Position numbers and translations under genes: made by a program
The notes under the pieces: generated by a model
Databases searched by the model: none
What the model was told of the DNA's origin: nothing
Seen by the model: the letters and a program-made list of their open reading frames with translations, nothing else
Shown: piece after piece, positions 37,653 to 46,776 of the stretch
Layout of the letters: every line of letters begins with the position of its first letter
How positions within the stretch are numbered: the first letter of the stretch is position 1
DNA from: Paramuribaculum sp.
Lineage (GTDB): Bacteria; Bacteroidota; Bacteroidia; Bacteroidales; Muribaculaceae
Reading direction: 5' to 3'
NCBI GenBank assembly: GCA_022511125.1
Contig: JAFLSD010000003.1
Coordinates: 216,272-280,271, forward strand
Length of the DNA: 64,000 bases

Positions 37653-39501
37653 TGTTCTTCAGTATTTGGTTAACACCTGTAATAATTTCCTCCACCGTGA
37701 ACGGCTGCGCCTGAATCTTATTGATTCGCTTTATCGTCTTACCGGGCATTTTTTGTTGGAGGTAGTCGGCGAACTGACCGGTATTTAGCTCAGCCACAAT
37801 CACGTTCTTATATCTTTTCAAGGTTTCGAGCGCGTTTGCGGGTAGCGGATTGATATAACGGAAATGCGCGAAGGCTATCTTTCGGCCTTTTTCAGCCATT
37901 TCCTGTACAGCCGTGCGAAGGTGTCCGTAAGTTCCTCCCCATCCTACCAGAATTGTATCGGATTCGGGGTTTTCTATCACTTCCAGACGGGGAATGTTAT
38001 TAGCCACGCGGGCGATCTTTTCTCTGCGTGCGAGCACCATCTTCTCGTGATTCACGGGATCGGTTGAAATAGCTCCCGTTTCGCGATGCTTTTCGAGACC
38101 TCCTATGCGATGTTGAAGTCCTTCCGTTCCCGGAACAGCCCAATAGCGCACCAAAGTATCCTCGTTGCGGTGATAAGGACGCCAATTCGTTTCAGCCGCC
38201 TTTTCCGCAGAAATAAGAGGAGGCTGAATAGCGGGATATTCATCGTCGTCGGGTATACGCCACGCCGACGATCCGTTGCCTATAAAGGCATCTGTTAGCA
38301 GAATAACGGGCGTCATGTGTTCGATAGCCAGTCGGCAAGCCTCGAATGCCATGGTGAAACAGTCGGTAGGAGTGGATGGTGCGACTACAACCACAGGAGA
38401 CTCTCCGTTGCGTCCGTAGAGAGCCTGCATAAGATCGGTCTGCTCTGTTTTAGTCGGCAAGCCGGTCGATGGTCCTCCTCTTTGTACGTCGATGACCACA
38501 AGAGGGAGCTCTGCCATAACAGCCAGTCCTATCCCCTCACTTTTCAGTGCGAGACCTGGTCCTGAAGTGGAAGTGACAGCCAGATTACCTGCAAACGAAG
38601 CGCCTATAGCCGAACAAACACCGGCTATCTCATCCTCCATCTGGAGAGCCTTCACTCCGAGATCTTTGCGTTTAGCCAGTTCCTGGAGAATGTCGGTAGC
38701 GGGTGTAATGGGATAACTGCCGAGGAAAAGCGGCCTGCCGCTCTTCTCCGAAGCTAAGATCAGTCCCCATGCAGTGGCTGTATTTCCGTTAATGTCAGTG
38801 TAGACACCAGGACGGGCATCGTTTGACTCGATGCGGTAGGTCGAAACGCTGGCGTGAATATTATTGCCGTAATTATAGCCCGCGTGAATCACCTTTTCGT
38901 TTGCTTCAAATATCGCCGGCTTTTTGGCGAATTTTCTTTTCAGGAAAAGAACAGCACTTTCCAGCGGTCGGTCGAAAAGCCAACAGATAAGTCCGAGACA
39001 GAATATGTTGCGGCATTTAAGTATACTCTTATTGTCAAGACCGCTTTCAGCCAGAGCAGCTTTCGTTAACGCTGTAACGGGCACTTCCACGATCTGAGCC
39101 TTAATAGCAAGTTCGGTGAAAGGATCGGAAGTCTCAAATTTGGCTTTCTTAAGGTCGGCTTCTTTGAATGAATCTATATCCACTATTATCACACCGCCAT
39201 CCTTAACCGTCTGGTAATTTTGTTTCAGTGCCGCCGGATTCATTGCAACGAGCACGTCGCACTTATCGCCGGGAGTATGGACATGCGTTCCCACACTTAC
39301 CTGGAAACCGGAGACTCCTCCGAGTGAACCTTGAGGAGCTCGTATTTCGGCAGGATAGTCCGGGAAGGTCGAAACTTCGTTGCCAATCCCCGCCGATACA
39401 TTGGTGAAGATATTGCCCACAAGCTGCATGCCGTCGCCGGAGTCTCCGCAAAATCGCACGACTACTTTTTCGAGCGTCTTCACATTAGTCTGTTCTTTCA
39501 T
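37645..39501 (-). CDS. korA: 2-oxoacid:ferredoxin oxidoreductase, fused gamma-alpha subunit (KorA type)
   Basis: The 618-residue protein joins a gamma domain (about 1-190, VVRFCGDSGDGMQLVGNIF) to an alpha pyrimidine-binding domain (about 240-480, LGSYPITPATDILQELAK). A C-terminal domain II follows. Gamma-alpha fusion is normal in KorA of Bacteroidetes. It binds the TPP pyrimidine ring and CoA in complex with KorB. The start MKEQTNVKTLEK lies about 60 bases after a -7 box. Ferredoxin is not encoded beside it. Confidence 0.94.
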   Translation of the reverse strand: MKEQTNVKTLEKVVVRFCGDSGDGMQLVGNIFTNVSAGIGNEVSTFPDYPAEIRAPQGSLGGVSGFQVSVGTHVHTPGDKCDVLVAMNPAALKQNYQTVKDGGVIIVDIDSFKEADLKKAKFETSDPFTELAIKAQIVEVPVTALTKAALAESGLDNKSILKCRNIFCLGLICWLFDRPLESAVLFLKRKFAKKPAIFEANEKVIHAGYNYGNNIHASVSTYRIESNDARPGVYTDINGNTATAWGLILASEKSGRPLFLGSYPITPATDILQELAKRKDLGVKALQMEDEIAGVCSAIGASFAGNLAVTSTSGPGLALKSEGIGLAVMAELPLVVIDVQRGGPSTGLPTKTEQTDLMQALYGRNGESPVVVVAPSTPTDCFTMAFEACRLAIEHMTPVILLTDAFIGNGSSAWRIPDDDEYPAIQPPLISAEKAAETNWRPYHRNEDTLVRYWAVPGTEGLQHRIGGLEKHRETGAISTDPVNHEKMVLARREKIARVANNIPRLEVIENPESDTILVGWGGTYGHLRTAVQEMAEKGRKIAFAHFRYINPLPANALETLKRYKNVIVAELNTGQFADYLQQKMPGKTIKRINKIQAQPFTVEEIITGVNQILKNNE

Positions 39502-39568
39502 GTTATCGATGATAGTTTTTCACTGTTTGTTTAAAGTTAACCGCCGGTCACTTTTGACTCGGCCGCGG

Positions 39569-39576
39569 CAAAGGTA
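39569..39576 (-). promoter_or_regulatory. Putative -7 box for korA-korB-MATE
   Basis: TACCTTTG on the minus strand matches TAnnTTTG, with a leader of about 60 bases before the korA ATG at 39501. Confidence 0.6.
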
Positions 39577-39740
39577 GGATTTATTTACGAAATATTCAAC
39601 TTTTATGCAGTCTCTGAATAAATCTATTTCTAAAATCGATTTTGAAGTACATTTGAAAGGCTAAGAAGCCAAAAAATTAATATTAAGACGGATGAAACAC
39701 AGCATTAAAGAAAGCAAGGTTTCGGGAAAAACAAAGAAAA

Positions 39741-39773
39741 AGGTCGGAGAGACTATTATTTGCTCCCGACCCT
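39741..39773 (-). terminator. Intrinsic terminator after the lipoprotein pair
   Basis: On the minus strand GGTCGGGAG pairs with CTCTCCGACC, with one bulged base. A T-rich tail follows (39723-39740). It ends the leftward lipoprotein transcript before the korA promoter. Confidence 0.7.
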
Positions 39774-39798
39774 TCATTATAGATTTAAAGAACCTTAT

Positions 39799-40701
39799 TC
39801 AAAAATTAAATCCAACTCCGCAAAAGAGAGAATAATCGTTCTCTCCGGTATCAGCGGGACAGAGATTTACCTGATAGCCAGCAAGAATGTTCAACTTCTT
39901 CCAATTCCATTGAAGGCCGAGTTCTAAGGGAATTCCAAACTCTCCGTTATAAATAGTCATCCCCAAACCTGTACCGGCAAAGAGATTGAAGTTATATGGG
40001 AGAGTCTTAATTACACCTCCTGTCAACGAGAATCCTCCAGAGCAATCGTTTTCACCCCATGCTCCAACTCCTTTAGCATACCATCCCCATTTAGATCCAT
40101 AATGCCCATACATCAGTCCTAAGGATTGACCTTTTTCGTCATAATCTCCAATTTTAATAGTCGAAGCCACAAGACTTAAAAAAGATTTGCTGCGCTTCAT
40201 ATCCGACAATGTTTGGGGGATTTTAGGAGCTTTCGGCTCTTTTGGACGTTTAAATCGTTCCAAGAATGATGGTCCAGTTGTAGCTATGGCGGGAGTACCA
40301 ACGCCCACTTTATTACTTAAAGTGTTGATTATCTCCACATCCTTTTCAGTCATGTTACGGAAATTAATGAATTTTCCGGGATGTCCTGTAACGGTTATCG
40401 ATCCTCCTCGAAATAAACCGCGTTTAACGACTTCGTAAGTGGGCTCGATAAGAACATCTGCTTTAGATTCACGCAAAGCAACAGCTTCTGCATTCTTCTT
40501 CCTGCTTGTAATAGTGCGGAAGGGATTCCAGTGCCATGTAACAGTAGCTGATACCTGTTGCTGCGCCACATCTATGTCCGCCACGGTCATGTTGATAATC
40601 ATGGCTTCCGGCGTTGTGGTATAAGCCGTATTTTTGACTGTAGAGCAGGAGCTTAACGCCACAACCGCTGATACGGCCGTATATATTAAGCTTTTTCTCA
40701 T
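39799..40701 (-). CDS. Lipoprotein with duplicated-family N-terminal domain and barrel-like C-terminus
   Basis: The 300-residue protein has a lipoprotein signal (VVALSSCSTVKN, Cys19). Residues 20-130 resemble the whole of the neighbouring protein at 40708. Shared features are CSTxxNxAYT, ADVLIEPTYEVVKRG and ITVTGHPGKFINFRNM. The rest (about 170-300) alternates like short outer-membrane strands and ends in FCGVGFNF with a terminal Phe, suggesting beta structure in the outer membrane. I do not know the function. It lies 6 bases downstream of its paralogue. Confidence 0.75.
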   Translation of the reverse strand: MRKSLIYTAVSAVVALSSCSTVKNTAYTTTPEAMIINMTVADIDVAQQQVSATVTWHWNPFRTITSRKKNAEAVALRESKADVLIEPTYEVVKRGLFRGGSITVTGHPGKFINFRNMTEKDVEIINTLSNKVGVGTPAIATTGPSFLERFKRPKEPKAPKIPQTLSDMKRSKSFLSLVASTIKIGDYDEKGQSLGLMYGHYGSKWGWYAKGVGAWGENDCSGGFSLTGGVIKTLPYNFNLFAGTGLGMTIYNGEFGIPLELGLQWNWKKLNILAGYQVNLCPADTGENDYSLFCGVGFNF

Positions 40702-40707
40702 AAGTTT

Positions 40708-41136
40708 TTATTTTTTCTTACCGCTGTTGAGAGTGGTTATAATCTCAGCCTCCTGTTTGTTCATAGGATGAACATTTTTATAAACGGCCGGATGGCCAGT
40801 CACAATTACATAAGAGATTTTAGAACCAAAGATGAAACGGCGTGTTTTCTTAACTTCAAACTGAGGATTAACAATTACGTCACCACCTCCATTTTGCTGT
40901 AAAGCCTTTTGAACTGCAGCCATTTTGCAAGATTTTTCGCCTGCGCGTGAATATGACTCGTTGACGTCGAATTTATAAGTTATAATCTTCGGAGATACTT
41001 CAAGGTCTGCATAAGATACGTTTGTGATAGATGAACCTACTACCTGTGTATATGCACTGTTTGAGATAGTTGAACATGAATTTAATCCTAAAGCTGCAAT
41101 AATGGCTACAGCTGCCGATAACACTACTTTTTTCAT
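40708..41136 (-). CDS. Small lipoprotein, paralogue of the N-terminus of the next gene
   Basis: The 142-residue protein has a lipobox GLNSC (Cys21) and one domain. Its core pattern GGDVIVNPQFEVKKTRRF followed by VIVTGHPAVYKNVHPM is shared with the 300-residue neighbour. It has no recognisable catalytic residues. It is expected on the periplasmic face of the outer or inner membrane. Expression may depend on the homopolymeric tract in its promoter region. Confidence 0.75.
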   Translation of the reverse strand: MKKVVLSAAVAIIAALGLNSCSTISNSAYTQVVGSSITNVSYADLEVSPKIITYKFDVNESYSRAGEKSCKMAAVQKALQQNGGGDVIVNPQFEVKKTRRFIFGSKISYVIVTGHPAVYKNVHPMNKQEAEIITTLNSGKKK

Positions 41137-41174
41137 AAAATAATTATAGTTTTAGATTTTTTAAAAAATTCGCG

Positions 41175-41182
41175 CAAATTTA
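41175..41182 (-). promoter_or_regulatory. Putative -7 box for the lipoprotein pair
   Basis: TAAATTTG on the minus strand matches TAnnTTTG, 38 bases before the ATG at 41136. Exactly 20 bases separate it from the C10 tract (41203-41212), which therefore occupies the -33 position. Confidence 0.6.
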
Positions 41183-41202
41183 GAGAAATAATATTTTAAT
41201 TA

Positions 41203-41212
41203 CCCCCCCCCC
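41203..41212. repeat. Homopolymer of ten C residues in a promoter
   Basis: A run of 10 C (10 G on the coding strand of the lipoprotein genes) begins 20 bases upstream of the -7 box. It is the only homopolymer of this kind I noticed in the window. Tracts of this length can slip during replication and vary promoter strength. Confidence 0.9.
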
Positions 41213-41362
41213 ATTAGGTTAAATTGTGTTAAACGCACATTACACGGTTTTGCGAATAAAATTAATCTAATATAAAATCAGTTGAAAGAAAACGGTTGTT
41301 TATTTTACATTTCTGAGGAAATGTAAATATATCTCATAATTTAATTAGATTGTTCAAGTTGG

Positions 41363-42400
41363 TCAAGGGAATATTGATATTTTTACCAGCAGCCCCTTAT
41401 GATCGGTTGGCCAGATATTTAACGGCAGTATGAATTTGTCGTTGGGAGTATCAGGTTCGATAGTTGAACGTTTAACAGATTCGTTAGGCCCGAAGATCAT
41501 GATATCGTCTATCGTCATCTTGCATGATTCGGGATTTTTAAAATAAATAAAGTCTATTCTTTCACGCTCATCGCTTTTCGGAGCCCAAGTCAGTTTAGAT
41601 ATATCGACAGAACTATTGGCAGATGGATAGGTGAAGCCGGGGTTAAGAACAGGATCGGGATAGACTTTACGAAAAGCATCGACATATCCGTTTTCAAGCA
41701 TTATTTTCGAAACGGTCCATGGGACAATGAACCCGTTATGATCATATTTATCAGCATTTTCATCAATCCAGTCCAACATTGAAGGCTCATTAAAATCACC
41801 CCCTATCAATACTATTCTTCCATCGGATACATCCTTGTTTGCCTCACGGATGAAACATTTGATAGCATCATCCCGCATAGAGAGATCATTTTTCATAAGC
41901 AATTCGTCGACACTTTCAGGAAGTTCACATTCTTTCCAGTCGACTCCAGAATATCCTCTCGATTCATAATAGGCGCAATTCTGATAGTCGAGATGGGCCG
42001 AATAGATGGCGAATCGATTATTTTCGGGTGAAGTGACATAAATCCTATACATCGATCCATGATCTTGTTTATGGGGGAAAATAGTGTCAAACTGTTCAAT
42101 AGGAAATCTACTCAATATTCCTGAATCGTAACTATAGTGTGAATAATAAGTGCGTCCTCTCAATTTAAGATCATCTATCAAACGAGCCAAAAAATCTGTA
42201 TCGTTATAATTTCTCACTTCACTGAACGCTACAAAATCGGGCTGTAAGCGCACTATTTCATTAACTATAGCATCATATCCACCTTTTACCATAGTCCCTT
42301 CCTGCCAAATATTCCATTGGAGCATAGAAATAGTTTCAGTTTTCACTAAAAAAGGAATAGTGACTATAACGCAGATCATTAAAAGTCTTATAATTCTCAT
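41363..42400 (-). CDS. Exported endonuclease/exonuclease/phosphatase-family protein
   Basis: The 345-residue protein has an N-terminal hydrophobic signal (LLMICVIVTIPFLV) followed by an EEP fold. Motifs are LQWNIWQEG, FVAFSEVRNYND (metal Glu), SAHLDYQNCAYY, GGDFNEPSMLDW (catalytic Asp-Asn) and the terminal WPTDHKGLLVKI. Such secreted EEP proteins hydrolyse phosphodiesters of lipids, sugars or nucleic acids. The substrate is not evident. It stands alone between the lipoproteins and the hexosaminidase. Confidence 0.88.
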   Translation of the reverse strand: MRIIRLLMICVIVTIPFLVKTETISMLQWNIWQEGTMVKGGYDAIVNEIVRLQPDFVAFSEVRNYNDTDFLARLIDDLKLRGRTYYSHYSYDSGILSRFPIEQFDTIFPHKQDHGSMYRIYVTSPENNRFAIYSAHLDYQNCAYYESRGYSGVDWKECELPESVDELLMKNDLSMRDDAIKCFIREANKDVSDGRIVLIGGDFNEPSMLDWIDENADKYDHNGFIVPWTVSKIMLENGYVDAFRKVYPDPVLNPGFTYPSANSSVDISKLTWAPKSDERERIDFIYFKNPESCKMTIDDIMIFGPNESVKRSTIEPDTPNDKFILPLNIWPTDHKGLLVKISIFP

Positions 42401-42448
42401 TGGCTCATTTTTTGAATGTATTATTAGAAAGACGTCAGACGTTAAAGC

Positions 42449-42483
42449 TAACCCTGAAATGTATGTATCACATTTCAGGGTTA
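42449..42483 (-). terminator. Hairpin after the hexosaminidase gene
   Basis: A perfect 14-base stem (42449-42462 with 42470-42483) and a 7-base loop lie 26 bases past the hexosaminidase stop. The T tail is weak on either strand. A terminator or mRNA-stabilising hairpin is the likely role. Confidence 0.65.
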
Positions 42484-42508
42484 ACGATATCTCTAATTAC
42501 ACGACCTA

Positions 42509-44482
42509 TCAGTCGGTGATGTAGTTGTAGGCTTTTAGGTTGGTGATTTTGCTTTTGAAATCGCCGGCTTTCTGAAGAGGCATCATCAGTGTCTGATGAT
42601 AATACATCTTGTTCTTTCCGCCGTTGTGTTCCTGCATAATTATGTCAAGGCTTTCCTTAAGCTTACCGTTTACGTAAAGTTTCGTGCTTTTGTTGTCGCC
42701 AGTCAGCTTGATATGGGCTTTTTCGCCGGGATAAGGACGGAAGTTGAAGGTGTTGAGATAGCCGTCGCGTGAGAAGCCGAACATTCCTTTCACCGGGTCG
42801 GCAAGATAGAAAGTAGACTCGGGCGACGAGAGAAGAATAGTTCCGGGCGTCTCTTGTGTGCCTTCAATGTCGAATTCCAGAGTCCAATCATAGCCTAAAT
42901 CCTGAATCGGAGTTGTTTGACCGGGTTTGAAGGAGTTTGTCTGATAAACGAGAGAATTTGGCTCACCTGTCTTTGCAAGACGATTAACCCCGGGAGCTTC
43001 CGAGATAATGAGACTTGCTTTAGCAAAATCATCATACGGAAGGGTAACGTTAACGCCATCCCATAGTTTTACCGCCATTGTGGGCAGAGCCGCCATGATG
43101 CGGTGATGAACGTCCTGAACGGAAATGCCATTGCCTACATGATCGTTCCAAACGGCAAAATAGCCGCCTACGAGATTCGGATCTTTTTCCTCGAACTGAA
43201 CGTTGCCTACTTTTGCCGGCGTCCAATTTTCATAGAGCCATTTAGTATTCAAATAATCATGGTAATAACCTGCTCCGGGAACGATGTAGACCATTCCGTC
43301 GGGTATGCTGTTGAGCTTAAAGCCCAGTTCAATCATTTCCTTTGGTTCGGCGTAGCCATTGTACCATGCATCGAGTATCACTCCTTGAGTTTTAACCGGG
43401 GTCTCACCTCTGGCATTGGAAAGCGAGCCCCATACCCATGGTTGTTTGCCGTAGGATTCAACAAGTTTGATGTAGTGATCGGCAAAAGCGCGGAATTTCT
43501 CTATGGTTTCCTGACGCTTGTCGAAGCCCGGATAATCCTTGCCAAATTCGTCGGTTCCGATGTGCATGTTAGGACCGATGAAAACCGGGTCGTCACCACC
43601 GAGATATTCCTCGAAAAGCACGTCAAGGAACGGGATGGTTTCATCGCTAAACAGATTGAGATGATCCATTCCGAATTCCTCACTGCCAATTTCGGGCTTG
43701 TAATGAGTGAAAGCCAATGCATGAGCCGGAATGTCGATTTCAGGCATAATGTCTACGAACTGCTTGGCCGATTCGCGCTGAAAATTACGGAATTCTTCTT
43801 TGGTATAATAGCCATCGCGAGCCGTCAACCCCGGAAACGAATCGCTTTCCATTCGGAAAGCCGAATAAGTCTTGTTCCAATCGTTGCCGAAATAGTAATG
43901 GAATCCATTGTCATTCAGATGTATGCGCAATGAGTTCAATTTATAGTATGACATCACTTTAACCAAATCCTGAAGATAGCTCATCGGGAAAAATTTGCGC
44001 CCTACATCCATCGAAAGACCTCTTACAGGATAGTCGGGCCAGTCTGTGATTTTACCTTTAGGAAATTCATGGCCTTTGCTTTGTTCCGCAATCTGGAGTA
44101 TGGTGCGCGTAGCCCAATAAGCTCCTTCTTTGTCCTGAGCAGTTACGGCAATACGGTCGGTAATATCCATCCTGTAGCCCTCGGACGACATCTTTTTATC
44201 CTTTTTGACAGCTATGGTTATATCGCCTTTAGAAGCTTTACCGGCGAGAACATCGAGACGCTCTCCGAACATTTTCTGCCAATCGGCCGCCAACGCCTGC
44301 CCGATAGGTAGAAGATCGCTGTTGTCTACGACAATCCTTGCAGTAGGTTCGACACTAAAGGTTCCATCCGTTCCTTGCCATTGTCTGAGTTCGGGTATAA
44401 CAAACGGTTTCGGATTGGCAGCACTTGCGCCAAGGATGCCTAAAGCCATAGCCGCCGCGAAAAATTTCAGTTTTATTTTCAT
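42509..44482 (-). CDS. Beta-N-acetylhexosaminidase, glycoside hydrolase family 20
   Basis: The 657-residue protein has a signal peptide (FFAAAMALGILGASA), then a GH20b N-terminal domain at about 35-150. The catalytic barrel has RGLSMDVGRKFFPM, LRIHLNDNGFHYYF and the Asp-Glu pair in HIGTDEFG. A concanavalin-like C-terminal domain follows at about 535-650. It should remove terminal GlcNAc or GalNAc from host glycans or peptidoglycan fragments in the periplasm. The ORF opens at 44533, but a -7 box (44512-44519) lies inside that extension, so the ATG at 44482 is chosen. Confidence 0.94.
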   Translation of the reverse strand: MKIKLKFFAAAMALGILGASAANPKPFVIPELRQWQGTDGTFSVEPTARIVVDNSDLLPIGQALAADWQKMFGERLDVLAGKASKGDITIAVKKDKKMSSEGYRMDITDRIAVTAQDKEGAYWATRTILQIAEQSKGHEFPKGKITDWPDYPVRGLSMDVGRKFFPMSYLQDLVKVMSYYKLNSLRIHLNDNGFHYYFGNDWNKTYSAFRMESDSFPGLTARDGYYTKEEFRNFQRESAKQFVDIMPEIDIPAHALAFTHYKPEIGSEEFGMDHLNLFSDETIPFLDVLFEEYLGGDDPVFIGPNMHIGTDEFGKDYPGFDKRQETIEKFRAFADHYIKLVESYGKQPWVWGSLSNARGETPVKTQGVILDAWYNGYAEPKEMIELGFKLNSIPDGMVYIVPGAGYYHDYLNTKWLYENWTPAKVGNVQFEEKDPNLVGGYFAVWNDHVGNGISVQDVHHRIMAALPTMAVKLWDGVNVTLPYDDFAKASLIISEAPGVNRLAKTGEPNSLVYQTNSFKPGQTTPIQDLGYDWTLEFDIEGTQETPGTILLSSPESTFYLADPVKGMFGFSRDGYLNTFNFRPYPGEKAHIKLTGDNKSTKLYVNGKLKESLDIIMQEHNGGKNKMYYHQTLMMPLQKAGDFKSKITNLKAYNYITD

Positions 44483-44511
44483 AAATTGGTTATTAGATTG
44501 ATATTCTATTG

Positions 44512-44519
44512 CAAAGATA
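44512..44519 (-). promoter_or_regulatory. Putative -7 box for the hexosaminidase gene
   Basis: TATCTTTG on the minus strand matches TAnnTTTG, 29 bases before the ATG at 44482. It rules out the longer start at 44533. Confidence 0.6.
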
Positions 44520-44565
44520 ATGAAAAATGTCAATCATCCCTTATTTTATCCTCTGAATGGAAAGA

Positions 44566-44601
44566 AATAAGGCTACGGATATTTCGATCCGCAGCCTTAT
44601 T
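44566..44601 (-). terminator. Terminator of the GH32-MFS-kinase operon
   Basis: A 15-base stem with one mismatch (44566-44580 with 44587-44601) lies about 75 bases after the kinase stop. A T-rich stretch follows on the minus strand. Confidence 0.75.
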
Positions 44602-44676
44602 TGGGGTTGGGCATTCAGTTTAAATTTTGTTTGCCCGGGTGGTTAATTTTTTATGTGGATGAGTGACGAACGGATA

Positions 44677-45555
44677 TCATTCAACCAATCTTTCGGGAAG
44701 TTTGGGCATAGCGCCGGGCTGAGTGCATACATAAGCCGACACTTCAACAGCCTTTTTATGGGCTTCGCTCACGCTTGCACCCTTCAGCAGACTTGCTATA
44801 AAAGCGGCTGTAAAGGAATCGCCTGCTCCCACGGTATCTGCCACTTCCACTTTCGGTGTGGGCTGGAACGACACGTTTCCGGGGGTAAAGACATAGCTGC
44901 CGTTAATGCCGCAAGTCAATATAAGACATTTCAGGTTGTATTTGCCCAGAAGAATCCAGCATTTATCTTGAAGGTCAATCCCCGGATAACCGAACATACG
45001 GCTAACCGTCACCAATTCTTCATCGTTAATTTTAAGCACGTTGCAACGTTCCATCGAGTTGCAAAGTATCTCTTTGTTATAAAAGCCCTGGCGCAAATTG
45101 ACATCGAACACCACCATGCGGTCATCATCTTTCGGCATTACATCAAGGAAACCGTTGATAGTATTGCGCGAAACGACGTTTCTCTGAGCCAGCGAGCCGA
45201 AACAAATTGCTTTAGTTCTGTTGGCTAATTCTTTCAACTTATCTGTGAAAGGGATATTATCCCATGCAACGTTTTCCTTAATCTCATATTGCGGAATACC
45301 GGCCTGGTCTATTTCGACCTGAACGGTGCCGGTTGGATAGGGCACGGTTTCGATAATATGTTTGATTCCTTTCTGACCGAAATTTTCAAGAAGCTCCGCA
45401 CCGAGGGTATCATCGCCTATAGCGCTGACCGCACAGCTGTCAAGACCGAATTGCGAAACATGATAGGCGAAATTGGCCGGCGCTCCTCCTATTTTTTTCC
45501 CTTCGGGCAACACATCCCATAACGCTTCGCCCATTCCTACTACAATCTCATTCAT
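44677..45555 (-). CDS. PfkB-family carbohydrate kinase, probable fructokinase
   Basis: The 292-residue protein has the ribokinase fold. The N-terminal GxG region is VGMGEALWDVLPEGKKIGGAPANFAYHVSQFG. The C-terminal PfkB signature is VADTVGAGDSFTAAF, with the catalytic Asp in GAGD. Fructose is inferred as substrate from the operon with GH32 and a sugar transporter. The product would be fructose 6-phosphate in the cytoplasm. It lies 21 bases after the transporter gene. Confidence 0.9.
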   Translation of the reverse strand: MNEIVVGMGEALWDVLPEGKKIGGAPANFAYHVSQFGLDSCAVSAIGDDTLGAELLENFGQKGIKHIIETVPYPTGTVQVEIDQAGIPQYEIKENVAWDNIPFTDKLKELANRTKAICFGSLAQRNVVSRNTINGFLDVMPKDDDRMVVFDVNLRQGFYNKEILCNSMERCNVLKINDEELVTVSRMFGYPGIDLQDKCWILLGKYNLKCLILTCGINGSYVFTPGNVSFQPTPKVEVADTVGAGDSFTAAFIASLLKGASVSEAHKKAVEVSAYVCTQPGAMPKLPERLVE

Positions 45556-45576
45556 AATTTAGATTTTAAAGTCGTT

Positions 45577-46761
45577 TTAAGTATTTGTTTTTTTAATTTT
45601 CATGGTATATATCAAAAGATAGGCCACTCCGACAGTCATCACAGCTACAGCGCCAATCTGCCCCATGGCGTCGGCCGCATATCCCATAGCCAACGGGAAA
45701 ACAGTTCCACCAAAAAGTCCCATGATCATCAGCCCCGACACTTCATTTTTCTCCTTAGGGGTGGATATCAAAGCCTGCGAGAAAACTACAGGGAAGATAT
45801 TTGAGTTTCCGAAACCTACCATTGCAATACCGGCATAGAGGGCATACAGAGAATGACAGGTAAACAACATTATCATAGCTGCCAACATTAGGAATGCGCT
45901 GAATCCGAAGAACCATTTAGCGGGAACAAAGCGGAGAATGAAAGCTCCGAGGAAGCACCCAACAGTACGGAAGATGAAATATACGCTTGTAGCATAGACA
46001 GCCTCTTCGAGGGGGAGACCGACACGCTCCATGATAAGGGTCGGAGCGGTAGTGTTAGTACCCACATCAATACCTACATGACACATGATACCGAGGAAGC
46101 AGAGGAGAATGAAAGGACGTCCTAAAAGTTTAAGCGATGCAATGATTCCGGAAGCTTTGTCAGGCTTTTCTTCCTGAATGGGGGTTGCTCCAAGAAACGA
46201 GATGGACAGCAAGCAAACGACTGCATAGATGACGAAAAGCGCTCTCCATCCTAAACCGAATGTAGGCATAAGGGTTGTTGCACCCCACGTGGCAATAATC
46301 GGGGCCAAGAAAGATGCGATTGCTTTCACAAACTGCCCGAACGTCAAGGTTGAAGCCAATTTGTCACCACTGATAAGATTAGTAACGAGCGGATTGAGCG
46401 ATGTCTGCATGATTGCATTTCCTATTCCCAACAGTGAAAATGAAGCGAGCATTATCATATAACTGTCGCCGGTGATAGGGAGTACGAGTGATACAGCTGT
46501 TACACCGAGACTGATAAGCACAGTCTTTTTTCTTCCTATCTTATTCATCAATATGCCGGTTGGCACGGAGAAGATAAGGAACCAGAAAAATACGAGCGAC
46601 GGGAAGAGATTTTTCTCCGACTCGGTGAGCTGTAGGTCTTGCTGTACATAGTTTGAAGCTGTGCCCACCAGATCAACGAATCCCATGGCGAAGAAACAGA
46701 GCATCACTGGAATGATCTGCAACAGTGAAGTCTTTTTTGTCATTGATAATTGAGCGTCCAT
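45577..46761 (-). CDS. MFS monosaccharide symporter (FucP/GluP-like), probably for fructose
   Basis: The 394-residue protein has 12 predicted helices. The first is MLCFFAMGFVDLVGTASNYVQ, the conserved start of FucP-like sugar:proton symporters. PTGILMNKIGRKKTVLIS is the cytoplasmic loop 2-3 motif. It sits between the GH32 and kinase genes (15- and 21-base gaps). This places it as the inner-membrane route for the fructose released in the periplasm. Transported sugar is inferred from context. Confidence 0.88.
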   Translation of the reverse strand: MDAQLSMTKKTSLLQIIPVMLCFFAMGFVDLVGTASNYVQQDLQLTESEKNLFPSLVFFWFLIFSVPTGILMNKIGRKKTVLISLGVTAVSLVLPITGDSYMIMLASFSLLGIGNAIMQTSLNPLVTNLISGDKLASTLTFGQFVKAIASFLAPIIATWGATTLMPTFGLGWRALFVIYAVVCLLSISFLGATPIQEEKPDKASGIIASLKLLGRPFILLCFLGIMCHVGIDVGTNTTAPTLIMERVGLPLEEAVYATSVYFIFRTVGCFLGAFILRFVPAKWFFGFSAFLMLAAMIMLFTCHSLYALYAGIAMVGFGNSNIFPVVFSQALISTPKEKNEVSGLMIMGLFGGTVFPLAMGYAADAMGQIGAVAVMTVGVAYLLIYTMKIKKTNT

Positions 46762-46776
46762 AATTATGTTATTTTT

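Noticed and set aside
43103-43933. 276-codon plus-strand ORF opposite the hexosaminidase gene
   Set aside because: It is entirely antisense to a well-supported GH20 gene and shows no recognisable domain.
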